A stretch of DNA of 64,000 nucleotides from Colias croceus (taxonomy: Eukaryota; Arthropoda; Insecta; Lepidoptera; Pieridae), in the NCBI RefSeq assembly GCF_905220415.1, contig NC_059548.1, positions 8,620,501 to 8,684,500 of the forward strand. The letters run 5' to 3'. Shown here one piece after another: positions 54,554 through 63,877 of this stretch (position 1 is its first letter; the number at the start of each line of letters is the position of its first letter). A program made the translations under genes and the position numbers. The notes under the pieces were generated by a model that saw nothing but the letters and a program-made list of their open reading frames with translations, had not been told where the DNA came from and did not search any database.

Positions 54554-55321
54554 ATGGAATCAATTAGAGAAACTATGGCACAGATGTCAGAAAACTTTAA
54601 TAAAAGGATGGAAGAGTTTCAAAAGGAATTGCAGAACAACACTTCTCCTGCTGCTACAAACATATCTGGTGATTTTGAACTTTTTAGAAAATTTGTTATC
54701 TCCTCGCTTAAAAACATCCATGATGAAATTGAGCTTCTCTTCAAACTTCACGACCTCCAGGAAACTCGTTCTCGTAGGAAAATGCTCCTGATTCATGGTG
54801 TGCATGAAGATAAAAAAGAAGACACTCGTGCATTAGTAGTGAGAACATTATCTGACAAGCTCCCGAACATTAAGATCTCTATCGAGTCAATAAGCCGCTG
54901 CCATCGAATGGGTCGAGCTGTCAGTGGAATCAATGATGAAGCCAGTGGTTCAAATTCCAAGCCCCGTCCAATCTTGGTTAAATTCAGTGATGTGCAATTG
55001 AAAGATAACATCTGGTTCAAAAAGACTAGCTTAAAAAACTCTGGTATTACACTCTCTGAATTTTTAACTAAGAGTCGCCATGAAACTTTTATGGCTGCTC
55101 GTAAGAGATTCGGCATAAATAAGTGTTGGACAAGAGACGGTAACATTTTCATTATTGGGCAGAGCGGTGATAAGATTTGTGTGACCTCCTTAAGTGAGTT
55201 GGACTCGATACCGTGCACAGCCTCGGCGCAGGTGGTCTCCAATGAACTGTCTAGTAACGACCCTAAAACTTCCAAATGTGTTGCGTCTAGGTCAAGAAGG
55301 TTACTTAAACAAAATAAGTAA
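54554..55321 (+). CDS. LINE ORF1 protein
   Basis: 255 residues. The N-terminal part (to about residue 75) is charged and helical, likely coiled coil (MSENFNKRMEEFQKELQNN). The central segment RKMLLIHGVHEDKKEDTRAL followed by ISRCHRMGR and PILVKFSDVQLKDNIW resembles the RRM-like plus C-terminal domain of L1-type ORF1 proteins rather than the CCHC-zinc-knuckle type. Such proteins bind element RNA as a chaperone and form trimers. The C-terminus is basic (SRSRRLLKQNK). The start follows the 5' UTR with no upstream ORF. Confidence 0.8.
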   Translation: MESIRETMAQMSENFNKRMEEFQKELQNNTSPAATNISGDFELFRKFVISSLKNIHDEIELLFKLHDLQETRSRRKMLLIHGVHEDKKEDTRALVVRTLSDKLPNIKISIESISRCHRMGRAVSGINDEASGSNSKPRPILVKFSDVQLKDNIWFKKTSLKNSGITLSEFLTKSRHETFMAARKRFGINKCWTRDGNIFIIGQSGDKICVTSLSELDSIPCTASAQVVSNELSSNDPKTSKCVASRSRRLLKQNK

Positions 55322-55907
55322 CAAGTAAGTTTCACACTTCATATTATATCGATCTGTCAAGTGATTTTAAACCTTGTTACACTGTTAAACATTTTATTTT
55401 CGTTTTTCTTTCTTGTCCGTTCAAACTAAAACTTTATTACCCGCTTTTGTCTTATTAATATTTTCATTGTACCAACTTTAAATTATAATGTTACCTATTG
55501 TATTTGTCATGTTGTTGTAATTCTTTCATTTGTTTACTGTCAAGTGTCAACTGTCAAACATTGGCTGTCAGATGTCACCGTTTAAACGTTCCGATACAGA
55601 TTATAAATGCGTTCAATTCTGTACATTTAAATTGATTGCTGGGGTGTAGTTAAAATAAGTCATAAACAAATTTTTATTTTTTTTTTCTCTCTTGAATATC
55701 AATTATAATCATATTTATTCATTACTATTAGAATATATAATCATTATTTTTTATCTTTATTGATTCATATAACTTGCATAAAACATTATCATTCTGTAAT
55801 TATAGTCTATTATTTTACTTATTCTTATAGTTTATTTAATATTTATATTATATTAATATATTTTATATATACATTTTATATATTTACTTTTATTTATCTT
55901 TTTTCAA

Positions 55908-58850
55908 ATGAACACGCTGAACGAAACCTCTTCTAGTGATTTTAACTATTTGTCTTTCTCGTCTGAGGATCCTGGCAGTGAGGACAGCTTCCACAGTACT
56001 TCTTCCTTCACTCCTCTAAATAATCTCCTTTCAAACTGTTTCCCTAATAGGTCCAAAATATTCAACGCAGTACACATCAATGCGCAAAGTGTTCCTGCAC
56101 ACTTTCCCGATTTGTTAACAACTTTCGATTCTCTCAACATTCACGCTATACTTATCTCAGAGTCTTGGCTCAAGCCCTGCCTTCCTTCCTCCTGTTATTC
56201 CCTTCCTGGCTATAATCTAATACGCAACGATCGGATTGGTAGAGTTGGCGGTGGTGTCGCGATCTATCTAAGCTCACAAATCTCCTACAAAATAGTTAGC
56301 GTGTCCCCCCAGCCTCCGCCATCCGATGCTGCTGAGCATCTAATTATTGAGGTTACTTTGCATCACTCTAAGCTCCTGCTTGGTGTTTTTTATAGCCCTT
56401 CCCTTTCCATAAATTACTTTCACTCCTTTCAAACCATCCTCGATCATCATGTTCCCATCTATGAAAACTCCCTGATAATGGGTGATTTTAACACCTGTAT
56501 CATCAAAAATGATTCCCGAGCCAAGACTCTCCTATCTGCAGTTGAGTCAGCGAACCTACACCTTCTTCCCTTAAATCCTACCCATAATTTACCTAACTGC
56601 TCTCCCTCTCTCCTTGACCTTATTATTGTATCCTCCCCTAACCTCGTCCTTAAGCACGGTCAATTTGCTGCCGATGCTTTCTCCCACCATGACCTTATCT
56701 ATATCTCCTACAACATCCGTCCTCCTAAACTGAAATCCAAAATTTCCATGCGACGCAACTTTGCTGGAATGGATGTTGATCAACTTTGTCGTGATGCTCA
56801 AGACATAGACTGGTCCGTAGTTTATTCTGAACACAATATCGATGCCAAGGTTGAACTGTTCACCTCACGTGTTACACAATTGTATGACAAGCATGCTCCA
56901 TTGAGACCTGTTAAACTCAAACACCTCCCTGCACCTTGGTTAACTGATGAATTAAAGTCACTTTTACATCTTAAGTCTAAAGCTAAAACTAAACTGAAGT
57001 TGAACAATACCGACGCGAACAGAGAGAAGTACACAAAGATTCGGAATCGTTGTAATACATGTTGTAGAGATGCACAAAGACGCCACATTCATTCGTCGGT
57101 CGAGAACGGCGACCCTGCTAAAGTCTGGAAGTTCTTAAAAACCTTAGGAGTTGGCTCCAAAGATCCTAACACTGATTTTAAAAATTTTAATATTGAACTT
57201 CTTAATCAGTATTTTGCTGAAACTCCTCCCTTCGATAATATTACTAAAGTTACGACTCTTAATACTCTTTCTTCTATTCCAACTCCTAATTTTCCTCCGT
57301 TCTGTCTTAATCAATTTTCTAGTAGTGATGTTAAGAAGAATATTATGTCTTTGTCATCTAACGCCGTCGGGAGTGATTGCATAAGTCGTAGCATGATCCT
57401 TCCTATCCTCGATGTAGTTGTTCCTGTCATTACCCATATTCTTAACCATTCCGTTTCCTCTGGTACCTTTCCCTCGTCTTGGAAAAAGGCTAAAATTATT
57501 CCTCTTCCGAAAAAACGCAACCCTTCCTCTTTTGCTGATTTTCGTCCTATCTCCATTTTACCATTTCTGTCTAAAGTCCTCGAAAAGTTAGTACATCACC
57601 AATTAAACACCTTCCTCAATAAAAATAACCTGCTGAATCCTCTCCAGTCCGGTTTTCGTCCAGGTCATGGTACGACTACTGCTCTCACTAAAGTAACTGA
57701 TGACATTAGACTTGGCATGGACAACAAGCAGCTCACATTGCTTACGTTGCTGGATTTTAGTAACGCTTTCAGCTCTGTTGATTTCGATGTCCTTGTGAGT
57801 CTGCTTCGTTCCCTTAACATATCTCCAACTAGTATTGATTGGTTTCATAGTTATTTATATGGACGTCAGCAAAGGATTCACAGTGATGACGTCTCCTCGT
57901 CATGGTGTGATATTCGTGCTGGAGTTCCTCAAGGTGGCGTTTTGTCTCCACTCCTTTTCGCTATTTTCATCAATTCTATCTCAAAATCCTTAACTTCTCT
58001 CTACCACATGTATGCTGACGACGTTCAAATCTATACCCAGTCAACCCTAGCTGAGTTGCCGGATGCTATCCAAACAATGAATAGTGACCTGAGTTCAGTC
58101 CTTCAGTGGAGTAACCAATTCGGTTTGAAAGTTAATCCATCAAAAACGCAGGTCATCATTGTTGGTAGCCCATCGGTAATCGCGAAGGTTGACTGGGCTT
58201 CGCTTCCTCCAGTCAGTTTATGCGGTACTCTAATACCCTATAGTAAACAAGTCAAAGATCTTGGCATTTACATCGATCAAACACTATCATGGGATGTTCA
58301 ATTGAATAATGTAAGTAGGAAATTGTTTGCTTCCGCAGGTGCTTTGCGGCGTCTACGGAACCTTCTGCCCATTCCAACAAAGTTAGCGCTTGCTCATTCC
58401 CTTCTTCTATCCCACCTCGACTATGCTGATGTCACCTACCTTGACCTTTCCGAAGCCCAGTTGGATAGGCTTGAGAGACTCCAAAACTTCTGCATCCGAT
58501 TCATATTTGGGTTAAGAAAATATGATCACGTTTCTGAGTTTCGAAAGAAGCTACAATGGCTCCCTATCCGACTGCGGCGTAACTCCCATGTCCTTCATCT
58601 CCTGTACTGTGTGTTGTTTGATCCAAAAGCTCCAAGCTATCTCCGAGAGAAATTCAAATATGTAAACTCATTGCGTTCCTCCTCTAATCTCTTGCTTTTT
58701 ATGCCGGCCCATAATACTAAATTTTTCCATAACTCATTTGCTGTTCGTGCAGTTCAATTGTGGAATTCTCTCCCCATAAATGTCAGACGAGCCCAAAATT
58801 TAAATTCTTTTAAAACTTTAGTAAAACATCATTTCATGTCTCTTTCTTAG
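55908..58850 (+). CDS. LINE ORF2: endonuclease and reverse transcriptase
   Basis: 980 residues, uninterrupted. The apurinic-type endonuclease domain occupies about residues 50-270: HINAQSVP (active-site Asn), ISESWL (metal-binding Glu), MGDFN near 191 (Asp/Asn) and SHHDLIY (His). The reverse transcriptase follows from about 520: PLPKKRNPSSFADFRPIS, LLDFSNAFSSVD near 615 (first Asp), GVPQGGVLSPLLFAIF near 671 and YADD near 702 (catalytic Asp pair), then GLKVNPSKT. The C-terminal part ends WNSLPINVRRAQNLNSFKTL, typical of CR1/Jockey-clade elements. There is no RNase H or CCHC motif. All catalytic residues are in place. It would nick target DNA and copy element RNA at the break. ORF2 starts 586 bases after ORF1. 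Confidence 0.92.
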   Translation: MNTLNETSSSDFNYLSFSSEDPGSEDSFHSTSSFTPLNNLLSNCFPNRSKIFNAVHINAQSVPAHFPDLLTTFDSLNIHAILISESWLKPCLPSSCYSLPGYNLIRNDRIGRVGGGVAIYLSSQISYKIVSVSPQPPPSDAAEHLIIEVTLHHSKLLLGVFYSPSLSINYFHSFQTILDHHVPIYENSLIMGDFNTCIIKNDSRAKTLLSAVESANLHLLPLNPTHNLPNCSPSLLDLIIVSSPNLVLKHGQFAADAFSHHDLIYISYNIRPPKLKSKISMRRNFAGMDVDQLCRDAQDIDWSVVYSEHNIDAKVELFTSRVTQLYDKHAPLRPVKLKHLPAPWLTDELKSLLHLKSKAKTKLKLNNTDANREKYTKIRNRCNTCCRDAQRRHIHSSVENGDPAKVWKFLKTLGVGSKDPNTDFKNFNIELLNQYFAETPPFDNITKVTTLNTLSSIPTPNFPPFCLNQFSSSDVKKNIMSLSSNAVGSDCISRSMILPILDVVVPVITHILNHSVSSGTFPSSWKKAKIIPLPKKRNPSSFADFRPISILPFLSKVLEKLVHHQLNTFLNKNNLLNPLQSGFRPGHGTTTALTKVTDDIRLGMDNKQLTLLTLLDFSNAFSSVDFDVLVSLLRSLNISPTSIDWFHSYLYGRQQRIHSDDVSSSWCDIRAGVPQGGVLSPLLFAIFINSISKSLTSLYHMYADDVQIYTQSTLAELPDAIQTMNSDLSSVLQWSNQFGLKVNPSKTQVIIVGSPSVIAKVDWASLPPVSLCGTLIPYSKQVKDLGIYIDQTLSWDVQLNNVSRKLFASAGALRRLRNLLPIPTKLALAHSLLLSHLDYADVTYLDLSEAQLDRLERLQNFCIRFIFGLRKYDHVSEFRKKLQWLPIRLRRNSHVLHLLYCVLFDPKAPSYLREKFKYVNSLRSSSNLLLFMPAHNTKFFHNSFAVRAVQLWNSLPINVRRAQNLNSFKTLVKHHFMSLS

Positions 58851-59512
58851 TTCTAATCTTAGCTGTCTCGTTAGTTATATAATTTTGTTACTTAAACTAG
58901 ATGTGTTCAGTTTATATTTATACCTAATGTACGTATAATTATTTCATATACAGTATACTTATATTATAAATATTTTATACTATGTAACTATTTTATTTTA
59001 TGTACCTTATTATGTTATTTATTTATGTATATTGTTATTACATATTGTTATTATTATATAATATATTTATAATATATATTATATATATATTGTTTATATT
59101 TATATATATTTCTTATTTTTATTTATATGTTTAGATACTAGATAGTGGATTTGAATATAATTTAATAAGTGTAATAGAATTTTTTTTTTTTTTTGTTTTT
59201 TCCAGTTTGCCTTGTTTTTGCTCACCCACTTTTGTTTTGTGTATTTCCTATATGAAGGGTTGCCTGGTAGAGATCGCTAACTAGCGATAAGGCCGCCTTT
59301 TGCTTATTTTATGTTATGTGTTGTGTGCTTTTCCACTTGTATTTTTAATTTATTATCTATTTATAAGCAATAAAGAATATTCATTCATTCATTCATTCAT
59401 AATATTAATTCACATATTAAATGAAATATTATAGTCCTAACGTTTTATTTTTTACTTTCATAAAACATAATAATAAAAAAACTTGATAAAAAAAAATTTA
59501 TTCATAAACTTA

Positions 59513-59567
59513 GGACCAACATAGAAATCTAAATAACAGTGTCTTGTTATTTAGATTTCTATGGACC
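59513..59567. repeat. 45-bp hairpin insertion with GGACC duplication
   Basis: Arms ATAGAAATCTAAATAACA (59521-59538) and complement (59545-59562) around GTGTCT, between GGACC (59513-59517) and GGACC (59563-59567). Copy 2 of the duplication, near 62307-62320, has a single AGTCC-like site and no hairpin. Confidence 0.85.
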
Positions 59568-59971
59568 TGAAAGAACGAGATAAGATAGTGTTGAATAATT
59601 ATTTATTCGCCGTGACATTTTTAAGCGTAGGTAATATTATACATAACTATTATGTTTTTTTTAATGTGCGAATTGGACAATAGATGGTAAACAAATTTTA
59701 ATGATAAATATCGCATTATAATGACTACAATTTCAAAGCGAAACATAAATATATTTTGTACGATTTTAGGCCCAAAATAAATCTTAAACACTATGTAGCT
59801 TATCGCGCATTATTACAAAACATAACTGCTTAGGAGAATAAACTCTACAATCATAAATTAATTTTCGAGAAAGAATTATTTTGGTGAAATCTGACAGCTT
59901 GCAAATATTACTGTGCTTTTTTATAAATGGCGTATGTATATTTAGCCTTATTTTATATTATAATATAGGTA

Positions 59972-60025
59972 GGTACTAAACACAGAACAGTAAAAACTTA
60001 GTTTTTACTGTTCTGTGGTACTAAA
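59972..60025. repeat. 36-bp hairpin insertion with 9-bp duplication
   Basis: CACAGAACAGTAAAAAC (59981-59997), TTA, and its complement, between GGTACTAAA (59972-59980) and GGTACTAAA (60017-60025). Copy 2 near 62775-62790 has an empty site (ACTAAATTACATATT). A related sequence lies near 52388-52430. Confidence 0.88.
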
Positions 60026-60288
60026 TTACATATTAAACTCTACTATTCGATAACAGTACAATAAAGCAGATATATTAGAAATTCAATATTATATACTCTA
60101 TTAAAATTACTTAATGATCTAAATTTAAAAAGGAAAAATATTAATTTGCAAACTTAGGTATAAAACTTTATTTTTCATCACAATATTATACAGTATTAAA
60201 ATAATATATTTTATTTACAATGCAGTCTGTCAGTTTCCCGTATATAGATATCGCAGAAAAAACAAGGGAGATGAATTTTAGTAGATTT

Positions 60289-60868
60289 TTATTTGAAAGC
60301 AGAGAGGCCCTTGTTTAGTAGTCCAGCAGCACCCTCGGCACCATCGTGGGCTGCTGTTGAGACCTTATTGACAAGCTGTAAAAATAATACAATTTTCATA
60401 ATAAATATATGTATTTAAATTAAAAATTTAGCTAGTTATATCAGTATAACTTATGTTTTTAAGTAGGTATTTGAAAATAAAAAATAATAAGTATGTTTAA
60501 TTAAAAAAAGTAAAAGTCTAAATGCATTAATTCATAATACGTAGTTGGGCTAGATTTTTCCATAAACTTTTTTAAATGAAAATGGCAACACAAACACAAT
60601 TAAGTTGTGAATGTATCTATATATTAAACAACCTATATTTATTTTTAGATTTAAATCAATAACCTAATCTTTACAAATTATCAAATCTAACACAAATGTG
60701 GTACATTTCCAAACTCACCGTATCCTTTTTCTCATCGACAACTTCCCCAGCATTCTTGAGTCCTTGGCCTGCGGCATTGGTGGCATTTTCCACTCCCTTG
60801 AGAGTATTGTCCACGGCGTTAGATGCGTCGGCTGCTACTTTTTGTGCTGCTTTCTTGGATGCTTCCAT
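60289..60868 (-). CDS. Small 11-residue-repeat amphipathic protein, paralog 1
   Basis: Two coding exons, 60868-60719 and 60375-60289, joined in phase 0, encode 78 residues. Exon 1 reads MEASKKAAQKVAADASNAV then DNTLKGVENATNAAGQGLK and NAGEVVDEKKDT; exon 2 reads LVNKVSTAAHDGAEGAAGLL then NKGLSAFK. The composition (Ala, Lys, Asp, Asn; no Cys, Trp or Pro) and 11-residue spacing suggest an amphipathic helix like those in LEA group 3, synuclein and apolipoproteins, which bind lipid or protect membranes and proteins. I do not recognise a named family. No signal peptide. An untranslated first exon is likely: TATATAA at 61183-61177, a start near 61154, and donor GTAAGT at 61052. The acceptor ACCAG-like TAACTACCAG lies just before ACGTAGCAATGG. 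Confidence 0.75.
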
Positions 60869-61176
60869 TGCTACGTCTGGTAGTTAATGGAAAAGAATAT
60901 ATATTTAATGAGCTTACACATTTAGGTGAGTATTTAATATGTGTTTTATTTTCAGGAAAAACACAGCTATTAAACACTTGACCGTAATTTGAAGCTTACT
61001 ATATTGAGACGTGTTTGTGACCCACCTGTTAAAATCACAGTACGCAACTTACTTTTAAATGTATGTTATAGCGTGTTGTATTACGTAATTAAATATTATG
61101 TACTGATATACTATTTCTTAGACATCTTTACTCTACCAAAGTCAAGACAAGAATGCTCCGCAACTGCAGACGACCG

Positions 61177-61183
61177 TTATATA
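61177..61183 (-). promoter_or_regulatory. TATA box for paralog 1
   Basis: TATATAA on the minus strand; about 30 bases downstream lies AGCATTC, an initiator-like site. It fits an untranslated exon leading to the ATG at 60868. Confidence 0.5.
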
Positions 61184-61266
61184 AAGGACGATCGAAAGTC
61201 GAAACAACTATTCGAGTGGTGTGAGTCAACGCAGGTGTTATCTGTGTTGTTTTGATCGTTATTTTG

Positions 61267-61480
61267 AATACTAGCTTCCGCCCGCGACTCCGTCCGCGCG
61301 GATGTCGGTCTTCGCGTGGATGGTTTATTTCTCCATTTTCAGTAACTCTGACAATGACATCTTATAAAAAAAAAAATCACATATTTTGGTTTGGTATCGA
61401 TCCAGTAACACCCCCTGCTATTTATTTTTTCAATATTTTCAATGTACAGAATTGACCCTTGTACAGATTTATTATATATG
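61267..61480. mobile_element. Interspersed repeat with CTAGCTTCCGCCCGCG start
   Basis: Begins CTAGCTTCCGCCCGCGACTC and ends in the TTTCAATGTACAGAATTGACC tail shared with 10450-10552 (given here as its two blocks). Non-coding. Confidence 0.6.
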
Positions 61481-61564
61481 TAAGTATAATAATAACAAAT
61501 AATAACATAATGATAACACTAAGGTAATTTTCCATCTCCCTTATGTTTTTTTGTATATTTTAGC

Positions 61565-61735
61565 CAGTGCCGGCGTTAAGGGCCACTGACACCCCGGGCG
61601 AAAATATTGTGGCGCCCACTTGACGGTTTTCGCGTTGCATAAATTCGAGCGACGTTCGAAGTTCGAACCCATCGCCCCATCACGCCCCCCCCCCCCCCCC
61701 CCTAACGCCGACACTGATTTAAGCTATGTTGCTAA
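61565..61735. repeat. Degenerate GC-rich repeat with poly-C tract
   Basis: AGTGCCGGCGTTAAGGGCC at the left and CCTAACGCCGACACTGAT at the right are inverted, around CACCCCGGGCGAAAATATTG and an 18-20 base C run. Likely a fold-back repeat. Confidence 0.55.
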
Positions 61736-61743
61736 TCTATGTA

Positions 61744-62004
61744 CAGTGCCACAAACTTATCTGACCCGGTGGCAAAAACTGGAACTACGTGCCGCCTTTT
61801 TGAAATGTCACATTTGACATTTTCACACTTTTCATACGGAATAATTTGGATAAATAAAAAGTTACTTACCTATTAATGTTAATTTACACCTTGATTTACA
61901 CCATTGGCAATGACCAAGGCAATGACATTATTTTTACCCTTGCCGTGCTAGTGACACCGTCACCGGGTCAGTTAAGTTTGTGGCAAGGTTTGTTTGTGGC
62001 ACTG
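61744..62004. mobile_element. MITE with CAGTGCCACAAAC ends and TA flanks
   Basis: 261 bp with inverted ends CAGTGCCACAAACTTATCTG and GTTTGTTTGTGGCACTG, TA on both sides, and an internal second copy of the arm (GGGTCAGTTAAGTTTGTGGC). Tc1/mariner-like insertion signature; no ORF. Confidence 0.8.
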
Positions 62005-62012
62005 TATCAGTT

Positions 62013-63740
62013 TAAATATTGGCATTCTGTCAATATTATATATTATGTTGCCTGATTAAGTTGTTTTCGTGAGTAAGGTAAAAATAGTTAAATAAAAGAA
62101 AAACCATGTAATGATGGAGATGCATTTATTAAACAACAAATACACATGCTGACTTAATTTGAGTAATTACAAAAAAACATATAAATATATTAAACATGAT
62201 TAAAATTTAAGAACGGATAACATATTTCATTTTATATACTTAGTAACATTTTATTTTTTACTTTCATAAAACATAATAATTGATATAAAAATATTTTATT
62301 CATAAACATAAGTCCTGAAAAAACGAGATACGATAGCGTTGAATAATTTATTCGCCGTGACATTAATAAATGTGCGAATTGGACAATAGAAGGTAATAAT
62401 GATGTTGGTACGCTTATAAAATCGCACATTGGACGGTATTACGTAAGCCAAGCATGATTTTACATAAAATGCATTAAAATGCTACAAAACGAAAGTTCTT
62501 ACTTCAAAGCTTACAACTAAAATATCCAATTATAATGACTACAATTTTATTTCAAAGCGAAACAAATATATTTTGTACGATTTAGGCCCAAAATAAATCT
62601 TAAACACTAGCTTATCGCGCATTATTACAAAACATAACTAGGAGATTAAACTCTTAACATACAATCATAAATTAATTTGTGAGAAATAATTACTTTGGGA
62701 AATCTAACAGCTTGCAAATATTATTGTGCATTTTTATAAATGGCGTATATATTTTAGTCTTATTTTCTATTATAATATACTAAATTACATATTAAACTCT
62801 ATTATTCGATAACAGTATTATTCTTGTGTAAATACAATAGCGGATATATTATTAGAAATACAATATAATATAGGTACTCTGTTAAAAAGGAAAAATATTA
62901 ATTTGCAAACTTATAAATTTTTTTTTCATCACAATAATATACAGTATTAAAATAATATATTTTATTTACAATGCAGTCTGTCAGTTTCCCGTATAGATAT
63001 CGCAGAAAAAAGAAGGGAGATTGATTTTTATGAGATTTTTATTTGAAAGCAGAGAGGCCCTTGCTTAGAAGACCGGCAGCACCCTCGGCACCATCGTGGG
63101 CTGCTGTTGAGAAGTTATTGACAAGCTGTAAAAATAATAGATTTTTCTTAATATATTTAAATAAAAATGTAGCTTTATCAGTATCACTTATATTATTAAG
63201 TAGAAATTTTGTTTAAATATAAAATCCTTATGAAATTTTAATAAGTAATAATATGTTTAATTAAAAAAAGTAAAAGCCTAAATGCATTAATTCATGTTGG
63301 GCTAGTTTTTTCCATAACCTCGTTTCGAAAATGACAACACAAACACAATTTGTGCAGGTATCTGTTTATTAAACAACCTAAATTTATTTTGAAAATCTAA
63401 ATCGATAACTATCACCTCATCTACTGCTTTACAAATTATCTAACCCAAATGTGGTACATTTCCAAACTCACCGCATCCCTATTCTCATTGAGGTATTTAT
63501 CAGCATCCTTAATCTTAGAATCGACAACTTCCCCGGCATTCTTGAGTCCTTGATCTGCGGCATTTTCAACTCTCTTGAGAGTATTGTCCACGGTACTGTG
63601 GACGGCGTTAGATGCGTCGGCTGCTGCTTTTTGTGCTGCTTTCTTGGTTTCTTCCATTGCTACGTCTGGTAATGGAAAAGAATATATATTTACATTAGAA
63701 TTTATATTGAGCTTACACATATGTTACAATTGAAAGGTCT
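62013..63740. repeat. Segmental duplication copy 2
   Basis: Uninterrupted counterpart of 54121-54350 plus 59400-60975, in direct orientation, including the 3' flank, both coding exons and the intron of the 11-mer gene. Divergence is mainly small indels. Confidence 0.85.
63039..63657 (-). CDS. Small 11-residue-repeat amphipathic protein, paralog 2
   Basis: Exons 63657-63472 and 63125-63039 (phase 0) encode 90 residues. After MEETKK the first exon divides exactly into 11-residue units: AAQKAAADASN, AVHSTVDNTLK, RVENAADQGLK, NAGEVVDSKIK, DADKYLNENRD. Exon 2 reads LVNNFSTAAHDGAEGAAGLL then SKGLSAFK, nearly identical to paralog 1. Paralog 1 has lost part of the second unit and most of the fifth. 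Perfect 11-mer periodicity fits an 11/3 amphipathic helix that folds on lipid surfaces or on drying (LEA/synuclein/apolipoprotein-like). The function is inferred only from the pattern. The acceptor TTACCAG precedes ACGTAGCAATGG as in paralog 1, so a non-coding first exon is expected upstream. Confidence 0.77.
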
Positions 63741-63832
63741 GATTTCCTAGCTAGGAAAATCCAGTTTATAAATAGGTTGATAATGTAATGCATCATTTGT
63801 CGATGCGTGTGTGCAACTATGCGTGCGAAAGT

Positions 63833-63877
63833 TTTAAAGATTTACCTAATATTAGGTATATTAGTTAAATCTTTAAA
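63833..63877. repeat. 12-bp-arm palindrome upstream of paralog 2
   Basis: TTTAAAGATTTA (63833-63844) and its complement TAAATCTTTAAA (63866-63877) around a 21-base centre that is itself partly palindromic (CCTAATATTAGG). Absent at the corresponding place of paralog 1. Confidence 0.75.

Larger units (their letters stand above)
54351..59399 (+). mobile_element. CR1/Jockey-type LINE, apparently full length
   Basis: About 5.05 kb with 5' UTR (54351-54553), ORF1, ORF2, and a 3' end of ATTC repeats (59380-59399). The flanks share ATAATATT (54343-54350 and 59399-59406), consistent with a target duplication of 8-9 bp. Both ORFs are open, so it may be recent and potentially active. Confidence 0.88.
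54121..60975. repeat. Segmental duplication copy 1 (interrupted by the LINE)
   Basis: 54121-54350 plus 59400-60975 is collinear with 62013-63740: the same CTGTCAATATTAT start, AATGATGGAGATGCATTTAT block, AACATAATAATNNAT-type flank, and the same two-exon gene. Copy 1 carries the LINE insertion and two short hairpins that copy 2 lacks. Confidence 0.85.

Noticed and set aside
54793..55335. 180-codon minus-strand ORF
   Set aside because: Antisense shadow of LINE ORF1, which has motifs and the correct element context.
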